A stretch of 64,000 nt of DNA from Lepidostoma basale (Eukaryota; Arthropoda; Insecta; Trichoptera; Lepidostomatidae): the NCBI GenBank assembly GCA_022606425.2, contig JAHDVF020001364.1, positions 558,001-622,000 on the forward strand. Reading direction: 5' to 3'. Below, in pieces: positions 58,481 through 64,000 of this stretch (position 1 is the first letter of the stretch; each line of letters begins with the position of its first letter). The translations under genes were made by a program, and so were the position numbers. The notes beneath the pieces were generated by a model. It worked only from the letters and a program-made list of their open reading frames with translations, had not been told where the DNA came from and did no database searches.

Positions 58481-59350
58481 AATGTCACTCCAATTTATAT
58501 GCTAACTTGGACCAGTTTTTTTTTGTTTTATGGGTGTATTTCAAAAAGTTTGCTCGTTGCGTAATAATTCCACTACGTCACATTTGGCGTTCCACTAATA
58601 CATCACGTCGCGTAGTGGATGTGACGTATGATGCCAGTATTGAAACAAACTCCAAAATGCAGGTTTATGAATATGATTTTACTAAATATTACATTGAATT
58701 CAGCTTCTAGATGTCGGTCATTTTTACCCATGAAAAGCTGTAAGTCAAACAATCAATACTTACATTATAGAATCACGTTCGTAGTGGAAAATAAAAACAG
58801 CACGTCGTGACGCCCGACCACTATTTCACATAACATAATGCGACTGGTGTCAATTTACGAACATGGCGACCGTTGACGAGCTATAAAATGTTGCCATCAA
58901 TCAAATATATACTTAGTTTATAGTAAATTTTTCGTTTAAATCAGTATATCGACGTAGCGTATACGGAATTTTCCACCAACGTCGTTTTGAGTGACTAAAT
59001 AAAAACAGTATTTTATATTATTTTGAACTCTAATACGCTGTTATCTAGGAATATTATTGAATCTGGAAAAACTCTTGGACAAGAAGTAGCTTATCAATGA
59101 ATATTTTTCCTTTATAAAGTGCAAAAGGAGCGTGGGACACTAGAAAAATCACCACTTTTCTATCGTATATTCCCAATAATTAAGCAAAATAAACAGATAT
59201 AAGTACTTTTGGATATGTGAATAATCAATTTGTGAGTTATTCTGTTGTTTTGAGATATAAAAAAAACAGTTTTAAAATCAATAGCCTGCAGAATTACCTC
59301 GAAAGTCATAGGACATGTAATTTTCGAGTAAACATTTTATTTGAAAAACA
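58481..59350. other. Unassigned sequence with a foldback
   Basis: No coding. TCCACTACG (58569-58577) and CGTAGTGGA (58611-58619) form a 9-bp inverted repeat. The CCTGGAAATGTCACTCCAAT block (58476-58520) repeats 2440-2495. Confidence 0.45.
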
Positions 59351-59352
59351 CC

Positions 59353-59675
59353 CTTATACAACATTTTGAATGTATACAAATACTTGTAGACGAATACTGG
59401 ATTTTATTTACCCATTGCGGGTTATCAATTCAAGGATTAATTTTATCTCAATAGAGACGAAGATGGAAACTGGAAACTGAATATGGTGATCGAGGTGTTT
59501 ACAGGACTTATGACCTGTCATTGGTTGGGTTAAGCGCACGCTTTATGTAATTATAACATTCTCCATTCCACATTTCTTATGACCACCATGTCTGACAAAT
59601 TTTTGGAAGTTGTAAATATGTTAATATCCAACACCCCAATTCACATGTCAGTTTCAATCTACAGACTAATAAGAT
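59353..59675 (+). repeat. X-family repeat, copy 10
   Basis: ACAACATTTTGAATGTATAC, ACCCATTGCGGGTTATCAAT, CAATAGAGACGAAGATGGAA, ACAGGACTTATGACCTGTCA and CACATGTCAGTTTCAATCTA. It ends ~40 bp before the acceptor of the next host exon. Confidence 0.86.
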
Positions 59676-59714
59676 ATATTCTCTGTATTCTTAACTGTTT
59701 GTTTTTTGTTCCAG

Positions 59715-59884
59715 ATATGTCCAAGTGATAATGAAGCAGACGAAAAAGTGATGCTAGTGAAGAAAGTTTAGTTTCGGTTACAGAAGTGAGTTTTGTGATT
59801 CAGAGATGGCGCCTGCATTTAATTATTTCGCGGTGCTGTTTTTATACTTCGCCTTTGGAGGAATTAGTATCCAGGCAGAAGATG
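59715..59884 (+). CDS. First coding exon of an unidentified secreted/membrane protein gene
   Basis: The acceptor TTTTTTGTTCCAG ends at 59714 and the donor is GATG|GTGAGT (59885), so this is a spliced exon. The leader holds three uORFs: 59717-59728, 59731-59751 and 59751-59771, the last two overlapping as TGATG. The main ATG at 59806-59808 has a good context (GAGATGG). It encodes 26 residues, MAPAFNYFAVLFLYFAFGG then ISIQAED: a short n-region, an aromatic/aliphatic h-region and an Ala-x-Ala-like end, typical of a signal peptide. Phase 1 at the exon end. The following intron runs past the window end, so the product cannot be named. Coding is 59806-59884. Confidence 0.78.
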
Positions 59885-60059
59885 GTGAGTCATTTTTTCA
59901 TTTTGTTCTTCTTTCTTCGTTTCCTCATTACTGAGGGTCGTGTTCCATGTAGCTGCCCGTGGCTAAAACTAATCACCTCCAATCCTCTCTGTTCTCTGCA
60001 GCCCTCACCGCCGAGTAGATGTCTCCCCCAGTCATCTCCTTAACCCTTACCACACCTCT

Positions 60060-60165
60060 GTCGAATGCCAGCCGACATCGCTATATGTACGCTACAACTC
60101 AGTTGTCGGCTGGCGCCCGACAAGATAAGACTTGCGCGCGCGGTGAATTTTCGCGCGCAAAACTT
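60060..60165. other. Two adjacent hairpin-forming inverted repeats in the intron
   Basis: GCCAGCCGACA (60067-60077) pairs with TGTCGGCTGGC (60104-60114). TTGCGCGCG (60132-60140) pairs with CGCGCGCAA (60152-60160). Both stems are perfect and GC-rich in an AT-rich intron. Confidence 0.7.
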
Positions 60166-60274
60166 GATACGTGTCGTTGTTTCTTGTGATTATTCGTTAA
60201 AAAAACATTCAATTTCACGTTTTAATAAATTTTTTACTGTTTTCCGTTTTTATTTTACTATAATATAATCTAAT

Positions 60275-60470
60275 AGTCCATTGTTTTAGCCGAAACATTA
60301 TGATACTTTAACATTTTATAACTGTTAATTAAGAAACTTTGTTTTTGTACCACATTTGTATTTTATTTTACGACAGCTGTTTCATCAACTAAAGTTGACA
60401 TCATCAGGTGTTACTATAATTATTACAATTACCGTAAAATGAAATACAATTGTGACAACATTGGAACATG
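60275..60470 (-). repeat. Hammerhead-like repeat, CAGCTG type
   Basis: Minus strand 60407-60372: CTGATGA, TG-TCAAC-TTTA-GTTGA-T, GAAA, CAGCTGTC. Core boxes are intact and stem III is the palindrome ACAGCTGT. The surrounding ~190 bp resemble 27790-27970 inside the hAT-like element, where CTGATAA replaces CTGATGA. Confidence 0.5.
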
Positions 60471-60479
60471 AAGAAGAAG

Positions 60480-60862
60480 AAATTAAATGCATGTAGAGGA
60501 AGGTAGAGGGTATGTCAGGACAGAGTCGATCATCTCTGCCTACCCTTCTGGCAGAAACGGCTTGATGGTTAGCTAGTTATATACACCTATTTGATATTGT
60601 AATTATTTGACCATACGAGAGTATCTGAAATGCTGATATAAGAAAGGAATGTAGAGCGAAAGAAGGTATTATGAACAAAACTATGAAAGGAATATGACAG
60701 TCTGAGGAGATGAGTAATTCATAAAAATGGCGCTCTATAAATTATCCAATTTATTAGTATATTATTATATATTATGAAGCTAGAGAGGTTTGTCAGGATA
60801 GAGTAGTGTGGCGGTCCATTCTTTCTGCTTACCCCGCGGAGAAACGGCGTTTGTTTGTTATT
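60480..60862 (+). mobile_element. Three small LINE-A scraps
   Basis: 60480-60590 (GTATGTCAGGACAGAGTCGA, then CGGCTTGATGGTTAGCTAG), 60625-60700 (SNADIRKECRAKEGIMNKTM) and 60775-60862 (TTTGTCAGGATAGAGTAGTG, then GGCGTTTGTTTGTTA). All are short and mutated. Confidence 0.72.
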
Positions 60863-61194
60863 ATTTGAATTTGAATGTATTCTGGAACGGAGTTCATTTG
60901 ATAAGATATACCTCGTCAATCAGGGATAGTCAAAGTCACGCTTTGCATTTACCGCACTTCATAACGCCCTAACGCCCTCCGGTTAATATTTGATAATCAT
61001 TCCCTTTGAAACCCCTTCCTTTCTGTCACCCGGTTGTTACAGGGTGAACATCAAACGCGTAATACAAGGGACCCAGTACTGTTATTTCGTCTATTTCCGA
61101 ACAGCTTCTGGAGGTAACTAGCTATCCAGTGGCGGATTAGCGAAGACACCTTACGATTATTGGTGTAATAGAAACATTCAAACGCTAAATAACT

Positions 61195-61890
61195 AACTTA
61201 CCATCACGCCGTCTCCCCGGAGGGGTAGGCAGAAAGAATGGAACGCCACACTGTTCTGTCCTGACATACGTCTCTCGCTTCCTCTACATTCATACATCTT
61301 GTCATGCACGCACGTCGATTTTCCGACTCCTCACGTGACCGACATTCAATATTTGATTGATTTGATCGTGCCACGTTTTCCTCGGCCTTCCTCTATTTCT
61401 AGCTCCGTTCACGCCGTTTACATATACCTTCTTACCATTCTGTCTTCACTCATTCTTTCCATGTGTCCAAACCATCTTAATGACCCTTTCCTTATTTTGC
61501 TCATAACACTTTCATTCGCACCACATTCACTTCTTATACTGGCATTTGTCACTCTATCATAAACAGATTTGCCACACATTCGTCTTAGAGATCTCATTTC
61601 TACTGCATTTATTCTACTTTCATCCTTCTTTTGCCAGTTCCATGCTTCACTTCCATACATAAGGGTCGGCACAAGAACACCATTGTGCACTGCCATCTTA
61701 GCTTTTTTGGATAGGCTTTTGTTTGCGATGACAATTTTAAGTGCAACATTTATTCTGTTGCCTGCCCCAACCCTTCTTTCAATATCCTTCTCCACCCTCC
61801 CATCCTTTGTAAACATACTTCCTAAATAAACAAATTCATCCACTTGTTCCAGATTTTCACCGTTTACACTAATGTTGCAAATATAAAAAA
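61195..61890 (-). mobile_element. LINE-A 3' fragment, ORF of 167 codons
   Basis: Minus-strand ORF 61418-61921: ICNISVNGENLEQVDEFVYL, GSMFTKDGRVEKDIERRVGA, LVPTLMYGSEAWNWQKKDES, SECGANESVMSKIRKGSLRW and HMERMSEDRMV. A small indel moves the rest (GRPRKTWHDQINQILNVGHV and VWRSILSAYPSGE) to another frame. The tail is at 61192-61200. Confidence 0.9.
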
Positions 61891-61934
61891 AGATGCTTCG
61901 ATGATTATTGCTAGCAGACAAAAATGATGATGTA

Positions 61935-62065
61935 TCAGTTAAATCAATTTATAAAATAGAGGGATGTCGGGGAATTGGTAAAAGGCAATTGTCCTGGCTG
62001 CGAAATATAAGAGAATGGACAGGAATGACAAGAGTTGCTAGTCTTGCTAGATATGCTAAGCTACC
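61935..62065 (+). mobile_element. LC-type LINE scrap
   Basis: GCRGIGKRQLSWLRNIREWT and GMTRVASLARYAK match the post-RT IEGRRGPGRR.MSWLRN(V/I)REWTG block of LC-like elements. Confidence 0.72.
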
Positions 62066-62179
62066 AATCATTGGAGAGAAGGAGGAATCTTCACTTGGGA
62101 GTTCACTTCTTTCAGCTGATTGGCGGCCGTATACAAAACTCGGATGTCCTGAGTGATGTAGGTCTATTTGTCCCTGATA

Positions 62180-62475
62180 ATTACTAACTAACTAACTAAC
62201 TAACCATCGCGCCGTCTCCCCGAAAGGGTAGGCAGAAAGAATGGACTGTCACACTTTTACTGATGCGGCACTCCATCCTTCTCTTTTCGCCCCGCGGGAG
62301 GCGCGGTGTGATGGGTTGCGAACCTCATCGCCACCAATAGGCATCTCCCGCGCACACTTCAATCGTCCAACACCCACAAAATAAATCTAAAATAAATAAT
62401 ATAAAATACAATGATATAAAATAAAATAACAAAATAAAAATAATTTAACACAAAATGTTCTTTTTAGATAATTAC
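62180..62475 (-). mobile_element. L retroposon, copy 3 (5'-truncated)
   Basis: The minus strand ends with the LINE-A-type terminus and (GTTA)4 tail (62182-62200). Reading upstream: the CATTCTTTCTGCC block, GAGTGCCGCATCAGTAAAAG, GGTTCGCAACCCATCACACC, AGATGCCTATTGGTGGCGAT and the AT-rich TTTTAGATTTATTTTGTGGG part. It stops at ATCTAAAAAGAACA. A further scrap is at 63233-63270. Confidence 0.82.
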
Positions 62476-62484
62476 CTTCGTTAA

Positions 62485-62575
62485 ATACAGATTGTTTTAT
62501 TTGCTGCGCTGCAGAACCCGCCTGCCAATGGTTATGCCTGTGGGTAGGTTATTCCATCTTATTGCTTAATCGGGT
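62485..62575 (+). mobile_element. JD jockey-like C-terminal scrap
   Basis: The plus strand encodes RCRTRLPMVMPVGRLFHLIA stop, a divergent version of the R.TNLPLVMPVGRAI..LN block of JA/JB. Confidence 0.65.
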
Positions 62576-62576
62576 C

Positions 62577-62800
62577 GCCTCATATGTCCAAACCATATCA
62601 GGGATCCATTTTTAATTTTATCAATGATGCAGTCATCTGCTTTACATTTATTTCTTGTTCGGAATTCTATCATACAACGTTTTCCCGCACATTTTTCTTA
62701 GTGATCTAATTTCTACGGCGTTTATCCTGCTTTCATCCTTATTTTGCCAGCTCCAAGCTTCACTTCCATACATGAGGGCTGGCACTAGAACTCCATGGAC
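62577..62800 (-). mobile_element. LINE-A fragment (KCKADD subfamily)
   Basis: Minus strand: PALMYGSEAWSWQNKDESRI, NAVEIRSLRKMCGKTLYDRI and ADDCIIDKIKNGSLIWFGHM. No 3' tail remains. Confidence 0.82.
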
Positions 62801-62964
62801 TATTTGATATTTTATTTTATATCTTTGAGGACCAATTGACTTACTACGCCTCTGTTATTATAAGCTTTTGATCTAAGCTTATGTTTTGCGAATTTAAGGT
62901 GAAAATTACACATCTTCGTTTCCCATAAGAGTACCAGAACTAAATTAATTAATTTATTTAAAAA

Positions 62965-63232
62965 AAACTAACTAACTAACCATCACGCCGTCTCTCCGAA
63001 GAGATAACCAGAAAAAATGGAATACTACACTGTTCTTTCCAGACAAACTTCTTTCGCTTTCTCAAAATTCATACATCGTGTCATGCACGCACGTCGATTT
63101 CTTTGACTCCTCACGTGACTGACATTCAATATTTGATTTATTGGATCGTGCCACGTTTTCCTCGGTCTTCCCCTATTTCTAGTTCCATTTACATCGTTCA
63201 TATATTTTGTACCATTCTTTCTTCATTCATTG
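62965..63232 (-). mobile_element. LINE-A 3' fragment (GTTA tail)
   Basis: (TAAC)n and CCATCACGCCGTCTCTCCGA at 62969-62999. It then reads upstream through CMNFEKAKEVCLERTV, VRSQRNRRACMTRCM and GTRNRGRPRKTWHDPINQIL to ERMVQ.. near 63230. Confidence 0.82.
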
Positions 63233-63339
63233 GTTGCGAAACTCGTCGCCACCAATAAGCATATCCCATTTTTCCGATACCATTTTTAATGCTTTTGTTT
63301 TTGTTTTACACGTTTATCCAAAACATGTAACCTGGTTAT

Positions 63340-63597
63340 TATTATTATTATTATTATTTTGTTGAATCGCTCTTTACATCATGACAGCATGAGCCAAATT
63401 GATGTAGAGAGTATTATAGCTATCAGAGTGATTCTCGTGACATGTGATAGGTAGCTAATCTATCGCCATTTTATTGTCACGTGAATTCTGCACCAGACCG
63501 AAGACAGTGTGACAATCACACTGCCCTCGCCGAGAATCGAACCCGGAACCTTCGGGTGGCAGTCAATGCACTTACCACTCGGCCACGAAGGTCGTCG
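63340..63597 (-). mobile_element. tRNA-derived SINE (S family), complete copy
   Basis: Minus strand: head GACCTTCGTGGCCGAGTGGT (A box TGGCCGAGTGG) and a near-perfect B box GGTTCGATTCT (63533-63543, one change from the consensus). The body is as in the 56.1-kb copy and the tail (AAT)n is at 63340-63358. It is nearly collinear with that copy over ~250 bp. Confidence 0.9.
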
Positions 63598-64000
63598 ATG
63601 GTTATAGAAAATCAACCCATAGTACAGGTCAGGACCTTCAAGTATCTAGGCATAGACCTGCTGGGGGGAGCTGATCTGCGGGAAGAAATACAAGCCCAAG
63701 TAAACAAGGCAGCTGCAATCTCTGGCGCTCTTGAATCCACAATATGGAAAAACAAAGATATGACCATTAAGAGTAAGATGAGAATCTATAAAGCATGCGT
63801 AAGACCAATTATAACATATGGCGTCGAAGCAAGGGCCGACACAGTAAGGACCAAACAAGTTTTGAGAACTTCCGAGATGAAGACACTGAGGACGATAGCA
63901 AGCAAGACACTGAGAGAACACCAGAATAAGAGAGATTTGTGAGGTTGAGGATATTATAAGATGGATCAGATAGCGAAAAAGGGACTGGTACGGTCATGTT
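63598..64000 (+). mobile_element. LF LINE fragment running off the window
   Basis: ORF to 63942: MVIENQPIVQVRTFKYLGID, LLGG-ADLREEIQAQVNKAA, SGALESTIWKNKDMTIKSKM, RIYKACVRPIITYGVEARAD and TSEMKTLRTIASKTLREHQN. A shift follows, then ICEVEDIIRWIR. It lies downstream of the RT domain of LF. The longest LF stretch in the window, possibly continuing right. Confidence 0.87.

Overview
The window looks like insect nuclear DNA, most likely from a moth or another lepidopteran. It is AT-rich and intron-rich. It holds a cecropia-type mariner, pogo-like, piggyBac-like and hAT-like DNA transposons, tRNA-derived SINEs and many 5'-truncated non-LTR retrotransposons. Spliced host exons carry normal GT-AG (and one GC-AG) signals. 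There is no prokaryotic gene organisation. The lepidopteran assignment is inference from the transposon mix.

Only two host genes can be supported, both on the + strand. (1) Positions 1-7128 hold the last five coding exons of Vps26C (DSCR3), the arrestin-fold subunit of the Retriever/Commander endosomal recycling complex. Its introns are packed with nested transposable elements, several of which lie within 4-30 bp of the splice sites. (2) Positions 59715-59884 hold an exon that starts a secreted or membrane protein (short 5' leader with three uORFs, then a signal peptide). The rest of that gene lies beyond 64 kb. No host exon was recognised in the 52 kb between them.

The rest is a layered transposon graveyard. 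The dominant family, called LINE-A here, is a non-LTR element with a YADD reverse transcriptase, a conserved C-terminus (FGHMERM, GRPRKTW, SAYPSGE) and a (GTTA)n or (GTTT)n 3' tail. There are more than 35 truncated copies in at least four subfamilies. Other retroelements are: jockey/CR1-like families JA (one copy nearly complete, 21.6-25.2 kb), JB, JC, JD and JE; BovB/RTE-like families LC and LD; families LE and LF; an L2-like family; a solo LTR; a tRNA-derived SINE (S); and a non-coding retroposon (L) that borrows the LINE-A 3' end. DNA elements are: a nearly intact mariner (43.5-44.8 kb); dead mariner/Tc1-type copies at 8.6, 29.9, 51.0, 56.1 and 57.9 kb; a pogo-like element with psq-HTH and PHD-like ends (12.7-15.2 kb); a hAT-like element (27.6-29.0 kb); a TTAA-flanked piggyBac-like element (5.5-7.0 kb); and a TA-flanked element (19.3-20.7 kb). 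A roughly 360-bp family called X often occurs as inverted pairs.

Target-site duplications read directly from the sequence order many insertions: LD in JB, JB in LINE-A, JA in LINE-A, LINE-A in JB, hAT and LTR in one LF copy, SINE in a mariner end. The most unusual signals are: JA ORF1 and ORF2 in one frame separated by a single TGA; the L retroposon sharing only the LINE-A tail; LINE-A target duplications from 11 to about 102 bp; and hammerhead-ribozyme-like cores in repeated sequences.
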